64,000 nt of DNA from Paenibacillus_AP thailandensis (GCF_042685365.1 NZ_JBHUMY010000020.1:85423-149422); one strand, 5' to 3'. Counted from the first letter of the stretch, positions 1 through 9,417 are shown. A program made the numbers and translations. Notes: generated from the letters alone by a model not told the origin.

Positions 1-228
1 AACGTGCGAATCGAAGAAATGTTTAATCCCCGTTTCGTTTATGTAATAAATGGAAAGCTCGTCGCCGAGCAGCAATTTCTTCAATCTGCCGGTAGGCTCG
101 TGAATCGGAGTTTCGATCAGCAGCGTATCGCCTTCTGCATCGGCTATTCTCGCTTTATACTCCTTTTCCGATTCCTCCGGATTGGACGCGGCGACTCGCA
201 GATACAACATTTGGTTAACAGTTGGCAA
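1..228 (-). CDS. motI: Cyclic di-GMP-binding flagellar brake protein (MotI/YpfB family), partial
   Basis: Only the first 76 codons are visible; the gene runs off the window at base 1. The opening residues (LPTVNQMLYLRV) and the stretch IETPIHEPTGRLKK at residues 38-51 are typical of the N-terminal YcgR-like domain of MotI/YpfB. In this family a following PilZ domain binds cyclic di-GMP, and in B. subtilis the protein disengages the flagellar stator. The PilZ part is not visible. I place the start at a TTG at base 228 because the ribosome site GGGAGGGAG at 237-245 fits it; an ATG at 210 is the alternative. It lies just downstream of ypeB, the usual Bacillales order. Confidence 0.75.
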   Translation of the reverse strand, partial: MPTVNQMLYLRVAASNPEESEKEYKARIADAEGDTLLIETPIHEPTGRLKKLLLGDELSIYYINETGIKHFFDSHV

Positions 229-295
229 CAAATAGGCTCCCTCCCATATCCGACATTATAGCATGTCGGCTGGAGGGGAGCCATATCGGAAATCG

Positions 296-1627
296 TCAGC
301 CCGCCGTTATCTCTTCGATCGCTTCTTCCGTCCCGTTGTCCGCGTTAATATAAATGCGGTACGTTCCTCCATTGATTCTGCCCGTATATTCGTAGCACAG
401 CACTTCCTTGCCCGCTTCGCCCTTGATGACGGCCATATTCTCCCGGGTTACCTCCATGTCCGGGTTCACGGACTTGCGCGCTTCTTCTTTCGACAGCTTC
501 GGCTTCGGAATGGTCCGCTTATGATGCTCGTAAATATACTCGTTGGCATGCAAGCCCACGGCGTCGCCGTTGTCGAGCGCGATTTTGACGTTGAGCTTAT
601 CCGGATAAACGAGAACGCCGTCCTGCATGCCGACGTATGTGAACGTCCCGATATTGTCGTTCTCGTTGTAGGCGACCGGCTTCATCTCTTTAAAGCCGTG
701 CTTATCCAGAAATGCCGCCGCCGCTTTCTCCGCTTCCTGCCTGCTTAGCTTCGAGCCTTTGACGTCGCGCGAGTTCATGAACCAGACAAGCTGGCCGCCT
801 TTTTGCGTATAATCCATCGCGATCGCGCTGCCGGTGCGTCCTTTGCCGCCTGCCGTTACGGAAAAGGTCGCGTACGACGTCCCTTTGCCGTTCTCCGTCA
901 CGCGGATGCCGGATTGGTCGATGCCGAGAAAATTCGCGGCTTTCGCTTTGATCTCGCCGGCCGACACTTGTTTGCCGCTAAGCATATTGACGGACCGCTT
1001 CTGATACATGCTCGTGACGGAAGGCCCCCAGTCGATCTCCGGATAATAGCCGACTTTTTTATTCACCGATCGGAAGCCGTCCACGATTTTGTTCGTTTGC
1101 TTTTCCGAAGCGACGGCCATCTCCACGTCCATCCAACGCAGATTGTGAACCAATACTTGCTGCTGCATGTCCTGCAAATCTTTTGAAATTTCTTTAGAAT
1201 TCGCATACAGCGTCTTCAGCGTCTTGAATTCCGATTCGGTAAGCGGCTCTTTGGTCAAATCCCGCACGGCGGTTTTATACGAAAAATTCGCGATTTTCGA
1301 CAGCAGCTCTTCGGCTTTGTCGATCGGAATCATCGTCACCGGCAGCTGATCGACATCGTTTTGGGCTTGGCTCGTAATTCGCCACACGTTGACAAGGCCT
1401 TTGCGGTGGAAATTTTGCGATGTCGAATTGACCGCAAGCGTATTGCCGAGCTGTTTATGAAGCTGCTGAACGTGATAGGTTAAATCGTGGAACGCTCTCT
1501 GATACTGGTTTTCCGCTTTAATCAGTATCGAGTTTTTATCCTGGTGCTCCTGATAGCCCCAATAAGCCGCGCCCACGAACAAAATCGCAAAAACGGGAAA
1601 AAGCACTGCGCTTAATCGTTGGTACAT
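296..1627 (-). CDS. ypeB: Germination protein YpeB
   Basis: This 443-residue protein has one N-terminal membrane segment (about residues 5-23), a long helical middle part and PepSY-like repeats in the last 200 residues, which is the YpeB layout. In spores YpeB sits at the cortex and inner membrane and is needed for assembly and stability of the cortex-lytic enzyme SleB. The start is supported by an AAAGGAGC ribosome site. That site lies in one arm of an 11-bp inverted repeat (1634-1689), so initiation could be structure-dependent. The usual partner sleB is not next to it: the upstream genes are a small zinc-ribbon gene and prsW. Confidence 0.93.
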   Translation of the reverse strand: MYQRLSAVLFPVFAILFVGAAYWGYQEHQDKNSILIKAENQYQRAFHDLTYHVQQLHKQLGNTLAVNSTSQNFHRKGLVNVWRITSQAQNDVDQLPVTMIPIDKAEELLSKIANFSYKTAVRDLTKEPLTESEFKTLKTLYANSKEISKDLQDMQQQVLVHNLRWMDVEMAVASEKQTNKIVDGFRSVNKKVGYYPEIDWGPSVTSMYQKRSVNMLSGKQVSAGEIKAKAANFLGIDQSGIRVTENGKGTSYATFSVTAGGKGRTGSAIAMDYTQKGGQLVWFMNSRDVKGSKLSRQEAEKAAAAFLDKHGFKEMKPVAYNENDNIGTFTYVGMQDGVLVYPDKLNVKIALDNGDAVGLHANEYIYEHHKRTIPKPKLSKEEARKSVNPDMEVTRENMAVIKGEAGKEVLCYEYTGRINGGTYRIYINADNGTEEAIEEITAG

Positions 1628-1633
1628 AACACA

Positions 1634-1689
1634 AAAGCTCCTTTCTTGTGCAAAACCTGGTGTTAGTTTGGTTTGCCAAAAGGAGCTTT
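1634..1689 (-). repeat. Inverted repeat that encloses the ypeB ribosome-binding site
   Basis: The arms 1634-1644 and 1679-1689 are perfect 11-bp complements (AAAGCTCCTTT / AAAGGAGCTTT). The inner segments CAAAACC and GGTTTG could extend the pairing. In the ypeB transcript one arm contains the AAAGGAGC ribosome site directly before the ypeB ATG, so folding would hide it. The inverted repeat is visible in the sequence; a regulatory role is inference. Confidence 0.55.
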
Positions 1690-1723
1690 ATGCATCGGTT
1701 TCGTTATTCGGTTGTTTGCAAAT

Positions 1724-1882
1724 TTACAATCCGTAATGCTCTTCGACTTCCAGATCTTTGCTGTTGCATATGCATTGCCTGAAGCCGGTGTCGATCTTGC
1801 CGTTGTCCCTCCGGCCTCTAAGGACATACTTCTCTCCGCAAACGTTGCAGCGAATGGTTACCTTAACCCTTTCCTTATCCAT
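1724..1882 (-). CDS. Small zinc-ribbon-like protein of unknown function
   Basis: This 52-residue frame starts MDKERVKVTIRCNVCGEK and ends at a TAA. It carries one CxxC (RCNVCGE, residues 12-15) and a second cysteine pair (CIC, residues 37 and 39), suggesting a single bound metal ion. The start is well supported by GGAGG seven bases upstream. It lies 63 bp downstream of prsW on the same strand and may be co-transcribed with it, occupying the place where sleB is found in B. subtilis. I do not recognise a characterised family; small proteins of this kind are usually annotated as hypothetical in Paenibacillaceae. Confidence 0.7.
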   Translation of the reverse strand: MDKERVKVTIRCNVCGEKYVLRGRRDNGKIDTGFRQCICNSKDLEVEEHYGL

Positions 1883-1945
1883 CGTATCCTCCGTTAAACC
1901 GATAATCCTGTCCTGACAATCTAATATTGAGTATGGACAAACGGA

Positions 1946-2641
1946 TTAATATTTAACCTCGTCTTCCGGAACGAGAAAGCGGAACGGCGACCTGGAAGAC
2001 GCCCTTTTCATTTTGTGAAGCCCCCAGCTCCACAAAATAACCATAAACGGCACAATAATCCACATCCACTTCGTATCGTAGCTGATCATAATATAATCGT
2101 AGAAACCGTGAAGCAGCCACGGCAACGCAAAGGCGATCGCCAAATATTTGCGAGACTTCGCGCTGGGCGCAAATTTGGCTTTTCCCAAATAATAACCCAT
2201 CGCGACCCCAAACAACGCATGGCCGGAAACGGGCAGAAGCGCGCGCATCATCAACGTGCCGAACGTGGCGGGCGACAGCACGGCGTACATCACGTTTTCC
2301 AGCGTGGCGAAGCCAAGCGAGATCGAAGCGGCATATACGATGCCGTCGTACGGCTCGTCGAACTCCGTATGGTTGTAGATCATATGATATAGCACGAACC
2401 ACTTTACGAGCTCTTCAATCCCCGCCGATTCGACGAAAGAAAATACGACCGGCTGATCGCCGAGCCATAATTCCAGCCCGCGCTGGATGACGACGATCGG
2501 AATGACGATCAGCACGCCGAGCACGAACATGCGCATCACCATATGAATCGGCTCGGATTCATACCGGTCTTTCAAATATAAATAGGCGAGCAGCGAAATG
2601 CCCGGTGCAACCGCGGCGGTCAATATGGAGAACAGCAGCAT
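1946..2641 (-). CDS. prsW: Intramembrane protease PrsW
   Basis: This is a 231-residue polytopic membrane protein of the PrsW family (CPBP/PrsW glutamic-type proteases). The motif EELVKW (SAGIEELVKWF) and the later ENVMYA and HALFGVAMGY segments supply the conserved glutamates and histidine. In B. subtilis PrsW makes the first cut in anti-sigma factor RsiW and so activates SigW in response to envelope stress. I choose the ATG at 2641 because AGGAGG precedes it; an in-frame start 17 codons upstream would place that ribosome site inside the gene. PrsW next to ypeB is the normal arrangement apart from the missing sleB. Confidence 0.93.
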   Translation of the reverse strand: MLLFSILTAAVAPGISLLAYLYLKDRYESEPIHMVMRMFVLGVLIVIPIVVIQRGLELWLGDQPVVFSFVESAGIEELVKWFVLYHMIYNHTEFDEPYDGIVYAASISLGFATLENVMYAVLSPATFGTLMMRALLPVSGHALFGVAMGYYLGKAKFAPSAKSRKYLAIAFALPWLLHGFYDYIMISYDTKWMWIIVPFMVILWSWGLHKMKRASSRSPFRFLVPEDEVKY

Positions 2642-2758
2642 TTCGTTCCCACCTCCTCTGTCAAACCCTTTGGGTACCACTCCATTATACAATGCGGCCC
2701 GGCAAGAGAAAAGAAAAGCATCCGGCTGACGATGACGCCTGCAGGATGCCTTCTGCCT

Positions 2759-3373
2759 TTAAAAATAAGTGCAAACTTCCCGAACCGCACCCGAAGCCAT
2801 AATGACTTTGCCGTATTCCTCCAGCATGGCATACGTGACGGAAGTCGCTTCGCCATATTCCGCCAATACGGCAATCACCGCGTTGTTGCGCGACGATTCG
2901 ATATTTGCGGGTTCCAAGACCAATATATATTTCCCATTGTACGAATAAAGCCGTCCGTCTTCGGTTAATCCGGCATTCTTCAGCTGTTTGCAAGCATCGA
3001 TGACATCTTCGAAATCGCGGAACGCGTACATGACGACGTCGCTTTGCTCCATCGTCACTTCCATCTCGTAAATATCCTCGTCCGTCTCCTCGTCATCTTC
3101 GCCCAGCCGGTCTTCCGCGCCCGCGGTTACTTTCCCCCGCGTAACGATGACCACCATCCCTTGGGCAGGGAGGGCGAATACTTCCACCGCAAGCGGCCCG
3201 CCGCTGGCGTCGAATCCTAGCTCGGTATATGCCTGATCCATCATTTCGCTAAACAGCTCGTGTACTTTAGGAATTTCTCGCCACATATCATCCTTCTGGA
3301 TCCCACGTTCCAGCAGGTCGTCGTACGTCAGGAAAATACGTATCTTGTCCTGACTCAGCCGCTCGATCTTCAT
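2759..3373 (-). CDS. mecA: Adaptor protein MecA
   Basis: The 204-residue product begins MKIERLSQDKIRIFLTYDD, the characteristic MecA N-terminal substrate-binding domain. An acidic linker (residues ~103-121, rich in E and D) separates it from a C-terminal ClpC-binding domain. MecA delivers substrates such as ComK to the ClpCP protease and controls competence and other stress functions. The ATG at 3373 has GAGGAGG 9-15 bases upstream; an upstream in-frame start lacks such a site. It is probably a single-gene unit, since prsW follows after 117 bp. Confidence 0.94.
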   Translation of the reverse strand: MKIERLSQDKIRIFLTYDDLLERGIQKDDMWREIPKVHELFSEMMDQAYTELGFDASGGPLAVEVFALPAQGMVVIVTRGKVTAGAEDRLGEDDEETDEDIYEMEVTMEQSDVVMYAFRDFEDVIDACKQLKNAGLTEDGRLYSYNGKYILVLEPANIESSRNNAVIAVLAEYGEATSVTYAMLEEYGKVIMASGAVREVCTYF

Positions 3374-3491
3374 GACAGGATCCTCCTCTGCAGCATCTGT
3401 TGTAACAGCGTATGAAATTTTTTGGAAAGATGTGAACAAATCAAACTATGTACCTATGTTACCATGTTCGTCTTCCAATTGCACTATGAAC

Positions 3492-3542
3492 AAAAAAAAG
3501 AATCGCCGATATCGGCTTTTTACTGCCGGTTATCTGCGATTC
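3492..3542 (-). terminator. Rho-independent terminator downstream of the 3571-3894 gene
   Basis: Read on the minus strand, GAATCGC at 3542-3536 pairs with GCGATTC at 3506-3500, with additional CCGGC/GCCGA pairing inside. Eight T residues follow (3499-3492). It lies 28 bp after the stop of the small membrane gene and upstream of mecA, so it separates the ATPase island from mecA. Confidence 0.75.
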
Positions 3543-3570
3543 CTCGTCATTTTCGTTTGTTGCCGGGTCA

Positions 3571-3894
3571 TTAGTGAACGTCGGACGCCTCTTCTCGTAT
3601 GCGCGATACTTCTTGCTTCAAAGCCGGATCGCTGTTTAAGATGGCTTCGATTTTATTCAAATTAGATTTTGAATTTGCTTCCGTATCGCTTGACGGCTTT
3701 GGGACGGCATCCGCAGCCTTGTCCCAGGAGCGGTTCACCCACCCCGATACGGCCCAGCCTGCCAGCCTGGAGCCCATGCCGGACACCGCTTCGGTCAGTC
3801 GCGCCGCGGCAGCCGGGCGTCTGCGGGCCCACACCATAGCCGCCGCCGCTCCGATTAATCCGCCGACGATAAATCCGCTGCGTAGCTTGAACAT
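3571..3894 (-). CDS. Small membrane protein of the ATPase island
   Basis: This 107-residue protein has one glycine- and alanine-rich membrane segment at residues 8-24 (GFIVGGLIGAAAAMVWA) followed by an arginine-rich turn and a polar, helical C-terminus. The layout recalls YtxH-type small membrane proteins, but I cannot assign a family with confidence. An AGGAGG-like site (GAAGGAGGC) precedes the ATG. It is the last gene of a minus-strand run that starts with the large P-type ATPase, and a terminator follows it, so an accessory role for that pump is a reasonable inference. Confidence 0.7.
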   Translation of the reverse strand: MFKLRSGFIVGGLIGAAAAMVWARRRPAAAARLTEAVSGMGSRLAGWAVSGWVNRSWDKAADAVPKPSSDTEANSKSNLNKIEAILNSDPALKQEVSRIREEASDVH

Positions 3895-4042
3895 AAACAG
3901 CCTCCTTCGGAGTTGACTCGATTAACGTGGAGCTCTTCTATAGTCTGCTGCACAGCCGGCTTGTCATACCCGTAAAAATATTGGTAAGAAGCGAGGCGGA
4001 ACGGCCTGGCGGTCGAATAGGAGTCGCTAAACGTCGGCGCAT

Positions 4043-4267
4043 TCAGCGAATGCGGGGAAACGAAATAAGAGACAGCAAATTCAATCGCGATTGCTTTCCT
4101 TTTTCACGAACCAGATTCAGAAATGTCCCTAAAAATTGCTCCCACCTTTTTCCGATCGCCGCTTTATCCTCTCGATGCTCAAGAATAAGCGATACGCTTT
4201 GCTTTATTGCGATTTCCAGATGGGACAACGCTTGCTGCAAATGAAAATCGACCGACTTTTCTTCCAT
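4043..4267 (-). CDS. Small helical protein of unknown function
   Basis: The predicted product has 74 residues and is mostly charged alpha helix (MEEKSVDFHLQQALSHLEIA...), without a membrane segment or recognisable motif. A GGAGAAC ribosome site precedes the ATG, and the gene begins 4 bp after the stop of the DUF5132-like gene, which argues for translation as part of the ATPase operon. The C-terminal residues are less protein-like, and an overlapping open frame continues past the stop, so a sequencing or natural frameshift near base 4080 cannot be excluded. I do not recognise the family. Confidence 0.55.
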   Translation of the reverse strand: MEEKSVDFHLQQALSHLEIAIKQSVSLILEHREDKAAIGKRWEQFLGTFLNLVREKGKQSRLNLLSLISFPRIR

Positions 4268-4271
4268 CGCT

Positions 4272-4532
4272 CTATTGTTCTCCTTCCATCAAAGCGATTT
4301 CCGAATCGAGCTGCTTCTTCATCCGTTCGAACTGGGCTTCCGCAATAATATCCTCCACTTCCTCCTTGGCGATTTGCAGGCAGGAGCGAACCCGGTCCAC
4401 CAGAGCCGCACCCGCCTCAAGCCCGCCGGCAAGCAGCGGACGAAACGTAGTTTTGGCAATCGGCAGAAGCGTCGTTGCGGCGGCCGCAAGAGCGGCGGTC
4501 ACAATAATTTTTTCAATGTTTTTTTGGATCAT
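4272..4532 (-). CDS. DUF5132-like small membrane-associated protein
   Basis: This 86-residue protein has an alanine-rich hydrophobic segment near the N-terminus, a second hydrophobic stretch (FRPLLAGGLEAGAALVDRV), and an acidic amphipathic tail containing KEEVEDIIAEAQFER. The tail is the hallmark that made me compare it with DUF5132 proteins, which are often found beside P-type ATPase genes. A GGAGG site precedes the ATG. It lies between the giant ATPase (45 bp upstream) and two further small genes, so it is probably a pump accessory or membrane scaffold; that role is inferred from context only. Confidence 0.65.
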   Translation of the reverse strand: MIQKNIEKIIVTAALAAAATTLLPIAKTTFRPLLAGGLEAGAALVDRVRSCLQIAKEEVEDIIAEAQFERMKKQLDSEIALMEGEQ

Positions 4533-4576
4533 CGTTTAAAGCCTCCGTTCATGAGTTAGAGAAGCATTGCAACGTA

Positions 4577-7500
4577 TTAGGCTGCGGCTCGCACGGCGCT
4601 TATTGCCGGCACATTCTCCACTGCAGCGCCTTGGTAACGCATCATGGAAACGACCGGTTTAGACAGGATGGATACGGTCACTCCGACCGCCAGCACCGGG
4701 ATCCACTGCCTCATTGTTAATGGCGCGGTATGCAGAAACCGGGCTGCCGGCGGAAAATAAAGCGCAGTAAGCAGCGCAAGGCCGGAAATCCCCAAAGCGC
4801 CGAGAAGAACGCGGTCCTGTGCCCAGTCGCGGGCGCTTTGTCCGGTATCCTCTTGTCTCCACGAGAGCGTCTGAATAAGCTGACCCGCAACAAGAGTGGC
4901 GAATGCTACGCTTTTCGCGACCGCAATCGGCGCTCCGGAAGCCAGAGTCGCCCCAAACAAGCCGAGCGAACCGAAACCGAGCATAACCCCGCGCGCAACG
5001 ACTTTGCGATATAGATTTCCGTCCGCAATTTCGGCTCGTTCGGTCACTCCGGTTTTTTTGCCCGGATTAACGGCAAGCACCATCGCGGGAAGGGCGTCCG
5101 TAATCAAATTCATCAGCAAAATTTGCACGGGTACAAGCGGGATGGGAAGTCCTAGCATAACGGCCGCGCTCGTCACGATAATTTCGGCCAAGTTTCCGGT
5201 TAATAAGCATCCAAGCGCCTTGCGGATATTGCCGATAATCGTTCTGCCTTCTTTTACGCCTTCGACGATGGAACCGAATTGATCCTCCTGAAGCACGATA
5301 TCGGCCGCTTCTTTCGTTACTTCCGTACCTTGCTGCCCCATGGCGATGCCGATGTCCGCCTTCTTGATGGCAGGCGTATCGTTTACGCCGTCGCCCGTCA
5401 TCGCAACGACATGGCCGCGGCGTTGATACGCCGAAACGATGCGAAGCTTATGCTCGGGGGTCACCCGGGCGAAAATCGAGACGTCTTCGACGACGGCCGT
5501 CAGCTCTTCGTCGGTCAGACGGTCGATCTCGTGGCCGGAGAGCACTTTTTGCGCGCCGTCGTATATGCCGATCTGCTTGGCGATCGCAAGGGCGGTAATC
5601 GGGTGATCTCCCGTAATCATGACCGTTTTGACGCCAAACGATCGAGCGCTCTTAATTCCTTCCGCGACTGCCGGTTTCGGCGGATCGACCATGCCGACGA
5701 TGCCGACATAAATCAAATCCTCTTCATTCGCGCACGCTCCTTCGCCGTCATCCTCAACGGGCCGATAAGCAAAAGCGAGCACACGCAAAGCATCGGAGGA
5801 ATACTGCTCGTTTAAACGCAAAATTTGGTTTTTGTGCTCCTCGTTTAAAGGAAGCAGCACGCCGTTCGCTTGATACCGGCTGCATCTCCGAAGAACGGCC
5901 TCCACCGAACCTTTCATTAGAAGGTAACAGCTGTTGTCCGAGCTGTCCTTACAGACGACGCTCATTTTTCCGGTATTGGAATCGAAAGGCTCTTCATGGC
6001 TTCTGCGCCAGCCTTGAAGGTCTGACGGCCATATCCCTTTTTTGGCCGCTAGGGTTAACAAAGCGCCTTCCGTTGGATCGCCCTTTACGATCCATCTTTC
6101 ATCCTGCTTCTCCAAGCGGCTGTTGTTGCACAAGGCGCCGATTTCAAGAAGCCGTTTCAGATCGCGGTCCAGCTCCGGCTCCGCCGCACCGTCTAACGGC
6201 GATTCGGCAAGCATGCCGGCGGCAGCTTCCCGGTTCGTTTCTTGGAATTGTCCGACCGGCTCGTATCCGCTGCCGGAAACCGTCCAAGAGCGGCCTGCCG
6301 TAGCGACGGCTTTTACCGTCATTTCGTTTTGGGTGAGCGTACCGGTTTTGTCCGTACAAATAACCGTCGTCCTGCCCAATGTCTCCAAAGCGGACAGCTT
6401 TCGTACAAGCGTTTGCTTCTTCGCCATCCGGAATATGCCGGCGCTTAGCGCGATCGTAATCGTGACCGGAAGACCTTCCGGTATTGCGGAAGCGGCAAGA
6501 GCGATCGAAGTCGAGAACATCTGATTGAGCGGAATTCCCCTCATCAAACCGGTTATAAAAACGAGCGTGCCGGCGGCAAGCGCTCCCTTGACGAATTTTT
6601 TACTAATGGATGTAACCTTCTCCTGCAAAGGAGTAACCTCTTTGTCGTCCTGCTTCAGCATCGACACGAGGTGGCCCATCTCCGTTCGCATGCCCGTATC
6701 GACGACGATTCCCGTCCCTATGCCGCCGCATATACCGGTACCCAAATACAGCATATTGCTCCGTTCCGGAAGCGGACGGCCGCCTTCGACCGCGATGCCG
6801 GATTTGTCGACGGGGAGCGACTCTCCGGTAAGCGCCGCTTCGTTCACGCGCAAATTCGACGCATGCAAGACACGTATGTCTGCGGGAACGCGGTCGCCCG
6901 CCTCCAGATGAACGATATCGCCCGGAACCAACTCCAATGAGGAGATTTCCGTTTCCTTGCCTTCTCTTATCACCTTGCAGATCTGAGGTTGAAATTGGTT
7001 CAGCGACTGGACGACTTTGTCGGCTTTCCGTTCCTGAATCGTACCGATGGCTGCGTTGGCGAGCAGAATCGCCCCCATCGCGATGCCGTCAACGAACCCT
7101 CCGCTCACGAAAGCGAACGTTGCCGTCCCGAGCAAAACAAGTGTCGTAAATTCTTTGAATTGATTGAAATACGCGACCAACCAGGGCGTCGGCTGTTTGC
7201 CTTCCAGCCGGTTCATGCCGTAACGGTTCTTAAGCTCGGCTGCGCGCTCGGCGGAAAGACCGCTTCGCTGCTCGACTTGAAAGCGCTCCAGCACCTCGCT
7301 TCCTTCGACGGCATGCCATGCGAGCCCGTCCGAAGCGGCGGCGGTTTCCCGAGAAACGGCCGCATGTGCCGGATTCGAATATTCGGCTTCGCTCACTCTC
7401 TTCGAACGGGTCAAAAAAACAAGCGATAGCGCATCCGCAGCCAAATTGGCCACAGGCGCGCTAAGCGCTCCGACACAAGCCATTGCAGAACCGATCAAAT

Positions 7501-9241
7501 TCCAGCTTTTCGTCGCTTGGAAATGTCCATTTACGGCACGATCGACATGCTTCACATACTCCGACGTTTCAAGGACGCGCGGAATTTGATCCGCCGTTAT
7601 GACCGGGATGCCCGCTTCGGCTAGATACTCGTTTAACGGATTCCGTTCGAAACCCGTGACGAATAGCGCATGCTCGCCTTTTTGCCGCATATGGGCGACC
7701 CTTTCGATCATTTCGCCGGGCTGAAGCGACAGCCAGCTTGTATCAAGGCCGCACTTTCGGAGCGAGCTTTCAGATATATTCGATTTATTATGCAGTACGC
7801 CGATTTTCCAGCCTTGAGCCGTAAACGGCCGGAGCTGCTTGCCCCATTCGTTCAAAATCGCTTCTTCTTGCCGCGCGATGATCCCCAGGCACGGATCGGG
7901 ACGATGGCCGGCTTTGCCGACGAACATTACTTTGAAGCCATTACGCTCCAATCGTTTCGCTTCGATTGCGTACGAATCGCATGAAATGCCGTTCTGTTGC
8001 AAATAAGCGGAGGTGCCAAGGAAAATAGACGTATCGTTCACTTTCCCTTTCAATCCGCCTTCTTCTTCGGTGACGTGAAAGGCTGACCGAATCGTCCGGC
8101 ACGTTTGTTTCGCTTGTTCCCACACCTCATTCTTCCACGGGTGCTCGCTGTTTTTCATTAAAGATGCCGCATAACATATCGCTTTGTCGGCATCCTCTTC
8201 ATGCGAGACCCAACGAATTCCGTCCGAATTGGCTTCATCCTCAAACATAAGAGACGCATCTTCGATAAGAAGCATATTCGTTCTGGCCAATTGGGAAAGC
8301 GAACCGTTCGAAGGCACGGTAAGATTTCGTTCTTGCGAAACGGCTTCCGCCTGCCGCCACGCATATTGGGCCGGAATCGTGGCGGGCCTTGGGTTAGCGG
8401 CGAGCAGCACGGCGATGCCTTGAAGCGGGTTGCGCGTAATCGCCCACGTCGCCGCGCCGCCGACTAACCCCCACTTGGCCGCTTTATCGCTGTAGCTTTG
8501 AATTTCCGGGGACAGCCAATTTCCGCAGCCCTCTTCAAAGGCAAGCCGGCTTCGTTTCCAGTTCAGAAATTGAAGAACGCTTAACCCGGCCAGCACGACC
8601 AGGTTTTCTCTTACTAATGCGAGCGCCAGAGTAGATGATCCTAACAATAGGTCCGAATTCCACTTCTTGTTTTGAGAGTACGTTTCGAATCCCCGTTTTA
8701 GAAACGGATACCCTGTAACGACCGACACAAGACCGGATAAATAAAAAGGAATCGGGCTGCCCGCCAGCGCAGACTGCCCCATAAACAGCCTTTTGGCCCC
8801 TAATACGGCAAGCCCCCCCATAGCGGCCGCAAGCGGGAGCGGAACCCGTTCTTTGGGAACAGGCTCGTCGAAACGCAACGGTTCTACCGGTCCAAGCTCG
8901 CAGAGGAGCTCTTTTTCCGTAACCGGTTCGGCGGAGGCTGCCGCTTCCCGTATGGCAAGGTCCATTGAAGCTTGGCCCATATCGCGGACAGCAGCGCATA
9001 CGGTTCTTTCGACCTCTTGAATGGCGCGAATGATTTCCCGGGCATCCGTCTTGGACTCGTCATACTCGATCAAAGCCCGTCCCGAAACGGTACAGGGCGC
9101 AATCCGGCGAATCCCTTTAATCGCTGAGAGTCGCTCAACCAGAAAATCAACGGTATTGGGCTGTTCTTTTAGTCCGGCAATTTCGATTCGAATCCGGCCG
9201 GGCAATAACCGCAGAAATCGTTGCTTCCCAGTGGGCGCCAT
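4577..9241 (-). CDS. Giant two-unit P-type ATPase, CtpH/CtpI-like, with a degenerate first unit
   Basis: The 1554-residue protein is about twice the usual P-type ATPase length. Residues ~5-75 form an HMA-like domain without the CxxC metal site. Residues ~130-600 resemble a heavy-metal P-type ATPase that has lost catalysis: the phosphorylation motif is replaced by IEDASLMF (Asp328 region) and the hinge motif by TGFERNP. The second half is intact, with TGES (805-808), DKTGT with phosphorylated Asp964, and TGDGVND (1282-1288). Its membrane ligands match the SERCA calcium site: Glu922 in PEGLP, Asn1350, Glu1353, Asn1378, Thr1381 and Asp1382. Known proteins of this design include mycobacterial CtpH and CtpI. 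Calcium or another divalent cation is the likely substrate, by inference. GAGGAG precedes the start. Confidence 0.88.
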   Translation of the reverse strand: MAPTGKQRFLRLLPGRIRIEIAGLKEQPNTVDFLVERLSAIKGIRRIAPCTVSGRALIEYDESKTDAREIIRAIQEVERTVCAAVRDMGQASMDLAIREAAASAEPVTEKELLCELGPVEPLRFDEPVPKERVPLPLAAAMGGLAVLGAKRLFMGQSALAGSPIPFYLSGLVSVVTGYPFLKRGFETYSQNKKWNSDLLLGSSTLALALVRENLVVLAGLSVLQFLNWKRSRLAFEEGCGNWLSPEIQSYSDKAAKWGLVGGAATWAITRNPLQGIAVLLAANPRPATIPAQYAWRQAEAVSQERNLTVPSNGSLSQLARTNMLLIEDASLMFEDEANSDGIRWVSHEEDADKAICYAASLMKNSEHPWKNEVWEQAKQTCRTIRSAFHVTEEEGGLKGKVNDTSIFLGTSAYLQQNGISCDSYAIEAKRLERNGFKVMFVGKAGHRPDPCLGIIARQEEAILNEWGKQLRPFTAQGWKIGVLHNKSNISESSLRKCGLDTSWLSLQPGEMIERVAHMRQKGEHALFVTGFERNPLNEYLAEAGIPVITADQIPRVLETSEYVKHVDRAVNGHFQATKSWNLIGSAMACVGALSAPVANLAADALSLVFLTRSKRVSEAEYSNPAHAAVSRETAAASDGLAWHAVEGSEVLERFQVEQRSGLSAERAAELKNRYGMNRLEGKQPTPWLVAYFNQFKEFTTLVLLGTATFAFVSGGFVDGIAMGAILLANAAIGTIQERKADKVVQSLNQFQPQICKVIREGKETEISSLELVPGDIVHLEAGDRVPADIRVLHASNLRVNEAALTGESLPVDKSGIAVEGGRPLPERSNMLYLGTGICGGIGTGIVVDTGMRTEMGHLVSMLKQDDKEVTPLQEKVTSISKKFVKGALAAGTLVFITGLMRGIPLNQMFSTSIALAASAIPEGLPVTITIALSAGIFRMAKKQTLVRKLSALETLGRTTVICTDKTGTLTQNEMTVKAVATAGRSWTVSGSGYEPVGQFQETNREAAAGMLAESPLDGAAEPELDRDLKRLLEIGALCNNSRLEKQDERWIVKGDPTEGALLTLAAKKGIWPSDLQGWRRSHEEPFDSNTGKMSVVCKDSSDNSCYLLMKGSVEAVLRRCSRYQANGVLLPLNEEHKNQILRLNEQYSSDALRVLAFAYRPVEDDGEGACANEEDLIYVGIVGMVDPPKPAVAEGIKSARSFGVKTVMITGDHPITALAIAKQIGIYDGAQKVLSGHEIDRLTDEELTAVVEDVSIFARVTPEHKLRIVSAYQRRGHVVAMTGDGVNDTPAIKKADIGIAMGQQGTEVTKEAADIVLQEDQFGSIVEGVKEGRTIIGNIRKALGCLLTGNLAEIIVTSAAVMLGLPIPLVPVQILLMNLITDALPAMVLAVNPGKKTGVTERAEIADGNLYRKVVARGVMLGFGSLGLFGATLASGAPIAVAKSVAFATLVAGQLIQTLSWRQEDTGQSARDWAQDRVLLGALGISGLALLTALYFPPAARFLHTAPLTMRQWIPVLAVGVTVSILSKPVVSMMRYQGAAVENVPAISAVRAAA

Positions 9242-9417
9242 TATTCCAGCTCCTCGTCGTCATATCTATTAGCAAATAATATTTATCGGGCGTCCCCTTT
9301 TTATTCGGGATTATTGTACTTAATGGACTTTGCGGCATTCATGTAAGCCGATGAATAATTTATCCATTTCATGTGAAAACCTCTAATTTATATGCCAATT
9401 CAAAAGGAGGACAACGT

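Noticed and set aside
3835..4092. Minus-strand open frame running past the stop of the 4043-4267 gene
   Set aside because: It looks partly protein-like (YQYFYGYDKPAVQQ) and could point to a frameshift, but it has no ATG, GTG or TTG start and no ribosome site, so I did not annotate it.
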